Assembly (NCBI GenBank): GCA_020205615.1
Contig: CM035169.1
Coordinates: 20,858,945 to 20,922,944, forward strand
Length of the DNA: 64,000 bases
Direction of reading: 5' to 3'
Origin: Panax quinquefolius
Taxonomy: Eukaryota > Streptophyta > Magnoliopsida > Apiales > Araliaceae
Under the pieces are notes generated by a model. That model saw only the letters and a program-made list of their open reading frames with translations. It was not told where the DNA came from and made no database searches. The translations under genes were made by a program, and so were the position numbers. Below are positions 48,261 through 58,737 of this stretch, piece after piece (the stretch's first letter is position 1; every line of letters begins with the position of its first letter).

Positions 48261-49840
48261 TGTCTTTCATGAATATATAGACCACGCTTGGTCACACGTC
48301 CCACTAAAGATATAAATTAGCTGAGCCTGTTTGTAAGGAAACTCAATGATGTAAGAAAGAAACATTGGGCTAATATCTCCGGCGTTGGAACGAGAACTTC
48401 AATAATCGGCCCTCGACGACTCATCAAACATCCGAGTTGATTCAATGAGGTTATGTCGGAAAAGAAAAGAATGATGGCGTAATCGAAGATACCGTCTCCG
48501 ATTTGTATTTGAGTGTATCATGGCCCGGCGGCCGGTTGATAATGATTTGCAATCTTGCGGTCGTGGTGGGAACCTCCTCGAAAAGAATCAAGAAGCTATG
48601 ACATATTATTGGTAAAAAGCATAGCCGAAGCTACCTCCTTATATGCTTTGCCTCCACTTTTACTCTCCTTTGATCCGCCATACCTGCATGACTCAAAATA
48701 AATAAAAACGACTATGTGAGTCTTCAATCTGAGAGAAGACGACGAGACGATCATTCCGGAATTTGGTCAAGAAGGTTAGTGATGGCGTCCGCTTCTTCAA
48801 TTTGGCCGTGAACCGTTCACTTCTCTAAGCACATCTTCCTCGAGCTTGACGCAGATCTTGACCGAGTGTTGTCACCCGGTTTAGCCTCACCACCGAAGTT
48901 ACCACTACAACCCGAGTCACCACACCGAACGACAACCTCAACCCGGTCGGGAAATCCATGGAAGCATGAGCAAAAATAGCTCTTTGTCAATTCTGATCAA
49001 CCTCCAAAGTATCCACGGTCACGATCATTTATAACTAATGTTTGGTGAGCCATCTTATTCAAAGACCATGCATCGTGTGCGGGCATGATACTAGAGGTCG
49101 ATTTGCTTTCGGTGGTGTGCAGATGGGGTGTAACCATGAGGCATAGCCGACTCTATTCCTAATGACAAACCAATCAACCATGAAAACCCATACCACTAGT
49201 ATTACTTAACCCGTTCTCCGTCTTGATGCTTGGAAAATGAAGCTCGATAGCAATGAAAAAAAGCGGCGATTTCAGGGGCGCCACCGTGAATCGGTGAAGC
49301 AATGCACCAGTAAAGAAACTTAAAGCTGTTGTTTTCTTGTTATGAAGAGGTCTGGGAATTGTTTGGTGGATGTAAATTAGTTGTGTAAAAAAAAAAAATG
49401 AGGACGTTCAATTAATAAAAAGAAGGCACAGAGAGAAAAACAAAACAAGAAAGCAGTGGAACTTATTTAAATGTGAAGCCAATCAACGAAGAAACCAAAA
49501 CTTTCTCACTCCCACGACTAACAATTGGGTGAGATTAAATTATTTCCTTTCCTCTTTTATTTTATTATTACACGTGACCGAAATTATCACCCACACGCTA
49601 CTTTAATAACAGGTTGATTGAAAGAGGTCTCAACGACTTATTTAATTTTCTGAAATTTATAATCTCATGTGATTTGATATTTTAATATAAAAATTTTATG
49701 AACATACCTTAGAGCCAAATATAAATAAATAAATAATAAATAAAAATTTTCAAATATTACCTTTAAAGTTAATCCTTTATCAATTTAATTATTCACAAAA
49801 TAGAAAATTGAATAATTTTTATTTCATAAAAATTAGGTGT
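48261..49840. other. Unassigned stretch, GC-richer in part
   Basis: 48300-49330 has more GC than its surroundings and short open pieces on the minus strand, but I could not find a stable frame or a family. A decayed gene or TE coding region is possible. 49380-49840 is AT-rich, with an A-run at 49387-49398. Confidence 0.45.

Positions 49841-49852
<12 letters not shown>

Positions 49853-49931
<79 letters not shown>
49853..49931. repeat. Compound (TA)n microsatellite
   Basis: Two TA runs separated by TTGATCA. Confidence 0.92.
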
Positions 49932-49934
<3 letters not shown>

Positions 49935-50159
49935 CACATTGATATTAATCTCTCACTCTTTTAAGTATCGTATATTCACAAAGTATCATTACCTTAAATT
50001 CAAGTTAGTTACGAAACGAAATGATTATATAAATAAATATTTAATCAACAAATAAGAAATGAGTTTAATTATATCTTAAAAACCTTAAGAAGAGAACCTG
50101 ACCTACCCCCCCTCCCCTCTCCTCCCCCGAGCTGCAACATTTCTTCCCGAGTACACACT

Positions 50160-50226
50160 CCTCTTTCGTGCGCCAACTGTTCTTCCCTCTCTCTCTATCT
50201 CGCTCTTATAAGGGCAGTCAGAGCAG
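50160..50226 (+). other. Probable non-coding first exon of the G3BP-like gene
   Basis: A CT-rich stretch (CCCTCTCTCTCTATCTCGCTC) ends in AGTCAGAGCAG followed by a donor-like GTACTC. Plant genes of this type often have a 5'UTR intron, and the coding exon at 51351 is preceded by an acceptor (TTTTCCAG, ending 51346) only four bases before the ATG. The exon limits are inferred and no transcript data are available. Confidence 0.4.
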
Positions 50227-50482
50227 GTACTCTCTCTGTAAATCTCACAATCACCACACTCATTTTGTCTCAAATTTGAAATTATACCTGGAGGTAAAAT
50301 TCGTAAATTATTTATTTTTAGTACATAAATTATGGACTTCAATATGGGTTCTTCTATTCGTTGTTATCAGTATATCATTTTCAGCTCAATCTCTCCAAGT
50401 TTAAATTCTTTTATATTTGTTCTCTTGTTTATGGTATGTGATCAGCCATTTTAACAATGGTTAATGTACCAGTTTAGCGTTT

Positions 50483-50484
<2 letters not shown>

Positions 50485-50530
<46 letters not shown>
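50485..50530. repeat. (TA)n microsatellite in the probable 5'UTR intron
   Basis: An uninterrupted TA run. A second mixed (TA)n(CA)n run lies at about 51172-51207. Confidence 0.9.
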
Positions 50531-50532
<2 letters not shown>

Positions 50533-51171
50533 ATTTTCTTTTATTTGAAATGTAAATGTTGCCTGGAATAATTTCGCGGTTAACTAGTTCTTTTTTCTTC
50601 TCGATTTTTTGTAATTTTTTTATTTTCTTCCCTATCAAGTTTCATACTTTTAGATCCAGGAATTTAATGGGAACAATCTAATCTTTGTTCAGTTTTTTAG
50701 GTTTGGTGTTTACTATAATGTTAGGGCGTTTACTTTTTAATGTTTCCCCCAACAATGTGGTAGTTTTGTGTTTAAAGAAAGAAGTCCTTTATTCTCGATG
50801 TCCATCTCACCTCCTCTAGATATATCAGTTAAATGTACTAATTTTTTTTGACTGTTTGCAACTATGCACATGAGAGTGATGTCTGGTTCAGTATATTGTT
50901 ATATCCTTGCATCTCAGGTCGGCATTTCTACTAATCTTTCCTTTCTATATGGACTACATTTGGTAACTTTTGGTTTTATACATCACACATTTTATCTGTG
51001 TATGAATTGTTGTGTGAAGGAGATCATATTTTTAAAACTCAATTTAATCATTCCCAAATTTCATCTTTTATCGGCACATTGTGACCCACATATGAATGGT
51101 TATATTTTTATATAAGAAACTATAGATTTAATATGTGAAGATAATGTTTTATTTCATCTTTTATGGGTGCA

Positions 51172-51208
<37 letters not shown>

Positions 51209-51350
51209 TGCATATATATAGTGCAATGAGTAGATATATACTTCTTTCAGTTTTGATTACTTTAAACTCCTCATGTTTGTACTGAGAAGGAAAAGAAAAA
51301 GAAAATCATTTAAGTTTTTGTATAATATCTTATTGTTGTTTTCCAGTAAA

Positions 51351-54300
51351 ATGGCAGTGCAAACAGAACATCCTATTTCTCCTCGAAGTGCGCAAGTGGT
51401 TGGAAATGCCTTTGTTGAGCAATACTACCATATCCTTCACCAAACACCTGAGTTGGTTTATAGATTTTATCATGATTCAAGCGTGCTAAGCCGTCCAGAA
51501 CCTGATGGTGTAATGACATCAGTGACGACAAAGAAAGTGAGTTTGTATGGTACTTCTATTTCTGATTTGTCCTCTATTTGGTTTTGTTTGTTCTTTTAAT
51601 TGGACCTTGTACTTCTCCCTCATTATCTTAATTAGTTAACTTCCATCAGTACATTTATCCAAAACTGATCTAAGTAAAATTTTTATGTAAGAATTATTTG
51701 GATTGGAGTATCAACACCTTAACAAAAATGTACTAATAATACTTTGAATTTTGATTATAAAAGCCAACTGTTCTTGAGATAAATATTCACAAAATATACC
51801 TTGGAGCAGGGTATCAATGAAAAAATATGTTCCTTGGATTACAAGAATTACAAGGCAGAGATAAAGACTGCAGATGCCCAGGACTCTTTTAAGGATGGCG
51901 TTATTGTTTTGGTAACTGGGTGCTTAACAGGGAAGGACAACCTGAGAAGAAAATTCACGCAAAGTTTTTTCCTAGCTCCACAAGACAATGGTTACTTTGT
52001 TTTTAATGATGTATTTAGGTATGTAGAAGAGGAAAATGAACCAATAAACACCAACACAGTGACAATTGAAGTAATCAATGACACCCAATCAGTGAGCCTG
52101 ACCCCAGATCCAGGTTTGATTTATTGTTTACTTTTCCATATTTTATACTGATGTTGCTTTGAGATGGCTTTTGACATTAATTTGATGTTTGATTCTAGAG
52201 CCATCTCGTGTGCTTGATCCTCCAGTACAGGAGCATGCAAAGTCACATGTTGAGGAGCTCCAAAATGGTGAGGGGAAAACCGATGACCCTATAGACAATG
52301 AGAGCCAATTAGCAAATGAAAAGGCTGCAGTGGATCCTGAACCTCAGCCAAATGAGAATCATAACTTGGAACCAGCTTCTTCTTATGCCCAGGAGGATGC
52401 TCCAAAAAAGTCGTATGCGTCCATTGTAAGTTCACAAACAAAGAAGGGAAATTCAGGGGGTATCAAGGTTTACATACCAACTAATAATTCAAGAGTGGCT
52501 CCTACACAGATTGAAAAACGTTCAGTTCGTTTAGTATCACAAGATCCAGCACCAGCTGCATCTGCCTCTAATGCCCCAGAAAGTAGCAATGCTCAGTATG
52601 AAGGTATATGCTTCATACTTGTATTTGCATAAATACAATGTGGAGTTGTGGACCTCACTTCTCTAACAAGTGTTGAGGATGCTCTGTACATGAAAACAAA
52701 TTGTCATGCAATTTTTTACTGAAAAGAAAGCATATTTGAGATGTGAATCCCGTTTGTTAGAACCATTTAGGTTCGCATGGTTGACTCTGGATCCAAATTC
52801 TTCTTATCTTTCTTTACTCCATACAAAACATTCAATCCATATTGTAGTTACCATGTTGTTCTCCTTATAGGTGATGGTCACTCCATCTATATAAAGAATT
52901 TGCCTCTAAATGTGACGGTCACTCGGCTTGAGGCAGAGTTTAAGAAATTTGGACCTATTAAGCAAGGAGGTGTTCAAGTCAGAAGTAATAATGTAGTTTT
53001 TAATACACTAAGAATGTATATCATTGTGTTCCACTTGGGTCAGCTGTTGTTTACTCATATTCACCTGTCCAGCAACAGGGATTTTGCTTTGGCTTCGTTG
53101 AATTTAAAGATTTGAACTCCATGCACAATGCAATTCAGGTGCTTTCTCTATAACTTCTCAATTTCCAAATTCTTTTTGTAATTGATTTTATATGCTGTGG
53201 CTAGTGATAGTAGGTTCTAAGATAGTGAGTTTACCTTGTGATGAGGTAAAATCACAATCCAATAGAATTGGGGTTCCCCTTCAAAAGAATGTGACAGTTG
53301 GAAATCAAAGCCTTGTAGACTTAACATCATACGTACGTACGTACGTACGTACACACACATGAGCTTGTCTATTAGTTTATGTTTGTCTCTGTGTATGTGT
53401 ATGTATAACATGTCGCCTACTGGTATCCAAGTACAAACTATACATGACCAATGGATAAAAGGGAAAAGGGTGGATACTTTTGACTGTCATATATTTGGCA
53501 TGTTAAATTCACTTTCAAGTTTTCCTTAGTTGGGAGGTATTGCTTAGGTAGTGAGAAATCGTCACTTTCGGTGAGACTAAAGTGTTTATCCTTTTAGATT
53601 TAAAATTTCCTCTTCAGAAGTTTATTTATGATACTCTATTTCCATTTAGTATTATATTTGGACATATGGTACTTATCAATTTGTACGTGTATATTTATAT
53701 ATATAATACAGGGGAAAATGAATCTAAGGCATGTCTTAGCCAAGTTTAGCTAAGGCTATATAATAATTTTAATTGTATATTTATATATAATATAGGGGAA
53801 AGGTAATCTAAGTCATGCCTTAGTCAAGTTTAGCTAAGGCTTTATAATAATTTTAATGAAAACAACATTGTTTTGTATAAAGTTTTTAATTAATGATTTT
53901 ATTATAAACTCTAAAATGGGAACTTAACCCTAAGGGGTAAAACTACGTCATTTATTAAGTAGCCTTAGCCAAGCTTAGCTAAGGCATAGCCTTAGATCTT
54001 TTTTTCCCACATATATATGGTTGATGGAAAATATTTATTACATTTTTTTTATCAAACACTCTCTTTATTCAAAATTAAAAATTCCCTGTCCTTTAAGGAG
54101 GCGGCACAAAACATCTTTACGTTGCCGGACAATACTTGGCTCCAAACTAGGTTAAAGGAATCTCCTCCTCTTTCAACCTCGTAGTGTGAAATTTTGAGAG
54201 GCTGTCATGTGCTTCAAAAAGTGTTGTGCCGCTTAAGTGACAATTCTTTAAAGCTGAACCCCCATGAATTTAGTCAATTCTTCTTCAAGCCTTAAACGCA

Positions 54301-55565
54301 TATTCATGATTCCTCCTGCAACAGTTGACAAATAAGCTAAAGAATCCTGGCTAGGGTCCTAAACATTCTTAGCCTGTTCTCTTAAGCAGGTCCATAGGCA
54401 TGATGAAAAGATTCAATGTTAATGTTTCTGTTTGTTAAATTACTTCATGTTTACTACAACAAATACAGTTATATGTGGTTAGAAGTTATACTCTGAATCT
54501 AGTTGGGTCAATTTTTGGTTTTGGTGAATCGAAAAATCTTGCAAACATTAGCTGGTAAGGGAGATCTACAATCTTGTACTGCGTCAGAAACCCAACGCAG
54601 AAAACTTAAAAAAACATCACTAATAATTGGGGCTTGTTAAATTGTAGAACAAAAAGAAAATGCAAGAAAATGTAGTTCTTAGGAGAGAACAGTGAAAGAT
54701 GATGTGCTTGTAGTTTGGGAAGGAAACTAAGTTAACTCAGTAATTATATAATCACATGTAGTTCATAGGAGAGACCTGTGAATGATGATGTGCTTTTTGT
54801 TAGTCTCTTGCACATGTTACTTCCTTCTTGAAAAGACATGTGGCTGTATTGTACTGTAGATGAAATTCCTCCAACCTAATTCAGAGCCACATATTATCCA
54901 ATGTTGCCACACTACATTAAGGAAGCTGATTATTTCAAAGATATGAATTTTTCTACCCATTTTGGAACATCTATTTTACAACTTTGAACCATTTCTTTTA
55001 CCTTAAGAGTTTCGGCTCATTGTTTATTTGTAATGAAAATTTCATCTTTCAGGCTTCACCAATAACAATTGGGGATCGTCAAGCTGCTGTTGAGATAAAG
55101 AGAACTACAACTCGAGGTAAGCAAAATTATATCAGCTGTTTGGTGTTACCATTTATCAAGTCTCATTGGAAAAACTGTTTGGACATTTAATTTGGATGAT
55201 AACATTATAACGGAAAATAAATCAATTAATTGTAATAGTTGACTAGGACTTTAACTGAAGCTGTATTAAGTTTATGGATTGGTTTTCTGCATATGATATA
55301 TAGAGTTGGCCTTCCTGATGTTCTTGCAGTTGGGAGTGCACGTGGTCGTTTTCCTTCTGGACGAGGAGGATTTCGAAATGACAGCTTCAGAGGCCGTGAG
55401 AACTTTAGCAGTGGTCGGAGTTATGTGAGAAATTACTTTGGTGGCCGTGGTGACTTTTCAGGGCTAGGAAGGAGTCCTGGTGGACGCAGTGGAGAAGGCT
55501 ATCACCAAGCAAGAGGCAGGGGGGTGCGTCGAAGTGGTCCAAGTCAAAATGCAGCGTCGGAGTGA
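51351..55565 (+). CDS. G3BP: G3BP-like protein (NTF2 domain, RRM, RGG tail)
   Basis: Coding exons: 51351-51536, 51810-52113, 52199-52603, 52871-52992, 53073-53138, 55053-55116, 55330-55565. All introns are GT..AG, phases agree, and the product is 460 residues. Residues 14-133 form an NTF2-like domain (VVGNAFVEQYYHILHQTPEL; DGVIVLVTGCLTGKDN; FFLAPQDNGYFVFNDVFRYV). An acidic, Pro-rich linker follows (about 150-295). Residues about 302-382 are an RRM with RNP2 IYIKNL and RNP1 GFCFGFVEF, the latter created by the exon 4/5 junction. The tail (384-460) is Gly/Arg-rich with RGRF, SGRGGF and ARGRG boxes. This is the architecture and length of plant Ras-GAP SH3-binding protein (G3BP) homologues, which bind RNA and join stress granules; NTF2 domains mediate dimer and partner binding. 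Acceptor choice at exon 5 could alternatively be six bases downstream (CAACAG). The gene looks intact. The long fifth intron (1.9 kb) holds a MITE. Confidence 0.92.
53331..53352. repeat. (ACGT)n microsatellite
   Basis: Five and a half copies of the self-complementary tetramer ACGT in intron 5, followed by a short (AC)n. Confidence 0.95.
53711..54008. mobile_element. MITE in intron 5 of the G3BP gene, left end duplicated
   Basis: Left ends at 53711 (GGGGAAAATGAATCTAAGGC) and about 53796 (GGGGAAAGGTAATCTAAG) are tandem copies about 85 bp apart. The right end at 54008 is their inverted copy (CTTAGATCTTTTTTTCCC preceded by AGCCTTAGCC and AGCTTAGCTAAGGC). The interior is AT-rich. No transposase is present. 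The element contributes AAGCTTAGCTAAGGC hairpins to the intron RNA. Confidence 0.78.
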
Positions 55566-55796
55566 GTATTATTGTTGAAATTTTTGGCGGCAATTTTTTT
55601 TACCAAATTCATCACTGCCAGTTTGAGCGCTTTATAAGCAGTGAAAGTCTAGTTGGTTAGGCCTAATACAAAATATAAAACTTCATTGATTCTGAAATGA
55701 GGTTGCCTCAAGAAAATGGCAATTGCATCTGGTTTAGCTTTCAGGTATTCTTTTTGACTGGACTGAAATTTTTGTAGGGGATGCTTTTCCTCATAG

Positions 55797-55802
55797 AATA
55801 AA
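55797..55802 (+). terminator. Candidate poly(A) signal of the G3BP gene
   Basis: AATAAA lies 232 bases after the stop codon, with T-rich sequence following. The position is plausible for a plant 3'UTR but unproved. Confidence 0.35.
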
Positions 55803-56560
55803 GTATTCTTTTGAGGATCTTTATGTCATTTCTCTCTTCTCTTTTATTGGTTTGGGGTATCTCAAGTAGAATTCTCTGATTGTTAAGGCACTATTATGTA
55901 CTTGTTGTATATGCTACTATGCTAGCCAGTCAGAAACGAAAAAAATAGTCGGAAAATTTAATCATTTTTCTTGTCAATTTTTTTTAAAATAAACAAATTT
56001 GAACTGAAAATTAAATAACATAAGATTATCTTTTATAATCTATATTATACCCTCTAAATTACACACATAATAAAACTAATACAAAGATAATTCAGTAACT
56101 TAAAAGTAAAATTTTAATTTAAACTTTTTTTTCCCTTTAAAATTCAATAACAAAGAAAATTTACAAATTTATTCTTTTTTTTTTCTATTATAATTACGTG
56201 GCAAGAATATCACCTCGAAACCCTCCCAAACGGACGCGTGGTTAAGCTGCCCAATCCAAGGACTTTAGGATTGAAACTTTTCTAGGTTAACATAAAAATT
56301 GGGGTAATCTCGTAGGAACTACGGGGTGGAGATGATGGTGTCGGTCAATAGATTTTCCTTCCTTTTTTCGTATTTCTTCAAATATATTCATATTTAATTT
56401 TCATGTCCACTCGTTAGAGTTTTTGTTAGGATTGGAGTCGCCCTAAAAACCCAGGTAATCAGAACCACGTAGTCGCTCAGAGTCTGTAATCACCACGTGT
56501 CATTTTCAAGGTCACTTTCGTCATATTCAACCAACTGCATGCAGAATGAAATTAAAAACA
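55803..56560. other. Intergenic stretch
   Basis: AT-rich, no recognised feature. The segment near 56235-56270 (GGACGCGTGGTTAAGC) resembles a tRNA A-box only superficially. Confidence 0.5.
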
Positions 56561-56874
56561 ATATCATCTCTTTCGTATTGCTAGTTTCCTCTCTTTTTGG
56601 TTTCTGTCGAATGGCTTTCCTTTCCTTTCCACAAGAAACTGTCTAATTTCAAAAATTACATTCTCCATCCAAGCTTTTACCTTCATCAAACCCAATTTCT
56701 AATAATCCAATTCCAATTAAGAGTTGGCTAGGGCTCAATTTTCCAGAGATAATCTGCTAAAATTCAACTTCCTTACCATAATTTTGATTCTGGGTTCAAT
56801 CCTGGTTAAGAAAACAGAGAATTGAAGCATGAAAGTTGTATACAGAAAACAGAGAATTTTCTTGTTTCATTTCA

Positions 56875-57450
56875 GGAAACAATTTTCCGGAAGAGGAAGA
56901 AGAAGAGATAGAACTAAGTCTTGGAGTGAATGCCATTTGTAACATTGCCTCAGATCTGAATGTCATTTGACTTGTAGTTTATAATTTGTTTCGAGTGATT
57001 TTGATTCTTCAACTATGTTATTTTGTCCCTTCTATATTTGTTAATAATGACTTGTACAGAATTCATATTCCGGTTTACATTGATCAATAGGTACAACCAA
57101 AGACACCGAGGAGAGAAGCCCTACGAATGTCTAGTTTCCAATTGAGCAGAAAACTGATAAGCCAGCCGTAGCAGTTGTAATGAATCCATCATCAAAAGCT
57201 AAGATTGCTAGAAAGGAAGTCAAGGAAAAAAGGATGAAGTTGACGGACATGCCCCGTGTGTGTGTGTGTGTGCTCCCTACAAGAGGAGATGGGTCTAATG
57301 GTAAGAGAATACAAGGTTTCCTTCCTATACAGGTATAGTAATCGAGAGGAGGTGAGGATTGTATGTGTTTGTCATGGTAGATATCCATCACCAGCTGAGT
57401 TTGTCGAGCATGCCGCTGGTGGTGTGGTGGTGGCCCTTTCGTAATTCTAA
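56875..57450 (+). pseudogene. NINJA/AFP-family pseudogene
   Basis: Two separated pieces fit the family of EAR-type co-repressor adaptors in jasmonate/ABA signalling. The first piece (56875-56970) encodes NNFPEEEEEEIELSLGVNA, an acidic run with the EAR motif IELSLG. The second piece starts after a good acceptor (CAATAG, 57090) and reads FPIEQKTDKPAVAVVMNPSS, then [21 protein letters not shown] (GT)n tract follows where the family has V-STTGDGPNGK, then [13 protein letters not shown] in one frame and [20 protein letters not shown], then [13 protein letters not shown], in another. This last part is the conserved C-terminal (Jas-type) domain. The stop after NV near 57139, the frameshift near 57325, the (GT)n expansion and the missing middle of the protein make it non-functional. 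Upstream sequence (56560-56870) looks like a 5'UTR with an intron. Confidence 0.7.
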
Positions 57451-58737
57451 TGACCTTCAGGAAAACAAAACGCAGTTAGCTCAGTTAAAAGTTATACTAT
57501 TAAGATTTTCATGGACTAGGCACGTGTGCCGAGGTTTAATTCTTATGACTGCATGAAGCCCCTATTTGGTGGTTTAATTTACTATTTGTGTGCTGAATGC
57601 TGTGTTTGCAGCAATGCCTCTTGAAAGTTCAGATACAATATCGTTCTTTTCCTAGTCCTTTCAAGTTTCAATTGACAAGTGCAAGAGACGTACACCAACA
57701 GGCCCATGAAGAACAGGATAAACACACCTTGCCATTAAAATCCAGCAACATGCAGAAAGAATTCTACTCTATGATGGAAAGGAAATGCGAGAGAAAACCT
57801 GCAAAAAATCACCATCTTACCACACAGCGTACAAACCCCTGAGAGAGAACAATAAAAAAAGCCGACAGCCGAGAGAAGAGAGTGAAACCAAAGAGACAAG
57901 GTAAACAACTTCCAACTGGTGCTCAAAGCCACAGCCGAATAGGCAGCACATATAATTATAGGTTTGCTAAAAGTGTGCAGTAGTTGAAATTTTGAAAGGG
58001 TTATGAAGTATAGTAATTGTCCTCATAACCATTGCACAGTGAGAATCTTCCGCAACCACAGAAGAAACGGAACTAGAGATATAGAGAACCACCAGCAGAC
58101 TTTGGAGTTTGGAACCCAAATCTTTTAAAGATTGTCTTGCATCAAGGTTCTCACTTGGAAGGCCAGAATAAGCAATATCTACATTTTACAACTAAGTAAT
58201 CACTTGTACAATAACAAGTGCCAACCGTTCTGTAGAGATTTGTTAGGGTCTGTTGATGAAACAGACTGGCCTATAACTTAATTTGCTGCATTTGGACATC
58301 CACATCTACCCAGAGAACAGATTGAACTCCATGATGTTTCTAGACAAATTTTCCTACTCAAGACGTTGGCTTTACGCATGTAAACTGGACCAATTCTTGA
58401 GGCTCTTAATAGTAATTTCTCATAAACATCTCTATTCTTTGCTTTTATTTAACCAAAAAAAATAAATATGAGATAGACGTATACAACATCAGAACAAATA
58501 TCTGCATTCTTTTGTAGATCCACTGGCGAGCCCCCTAATCAGGGAAATCGGATCTAAAAATGGTGGCAGAAACTATACTACAATATACAAGCAGCTATAA
58601 TTTAGACCTGAACCTCTTTAGGCAGTCCAGAGAGAGACCCGATAGCACTTTTCACAAATATGCAAGGCCACAAATTACAGTTGGGCTTACCTTCTATAAT
58701 GTTACAATGTCAATCAGCTGATGGCTCCTAGGTCCTG
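57451..58737. other. Intergenic stretch, 3' side of the RPK2 gene
   Basis: No stable coding frame was seen. The part near 58500-58737 is probably the 3'UTR of the minus-strand kinase gene. The rest may include the former 3' flank of the NINJA-like pseudogene. Confidence 0.5.

Noticed and set aside
47738..48285. ORFs of 63 and 140 codons across the 72-bp repeats
   Set aside because: They stay open because the repeat period is divisible by three; no start context or family supports coding.
49837..50055. 72-codon ORF of alternating Ile-Tyr
   Set aside because: Translation of a TA microsatellite.
50103..50342. 79-codon minus-strand ORF opposite the G3BP 5' region
   Set aside because: It lies opposite a CT-rich 5'UTR and its start of intron 1, with composition expected from that; no family recognised.
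56235..56310. Possible tRNA or tRNA-derived SINE
   Set aside because: Only a weak A-box-like GCGTGGTTAAGC; no B box, no cloverleaf arms.
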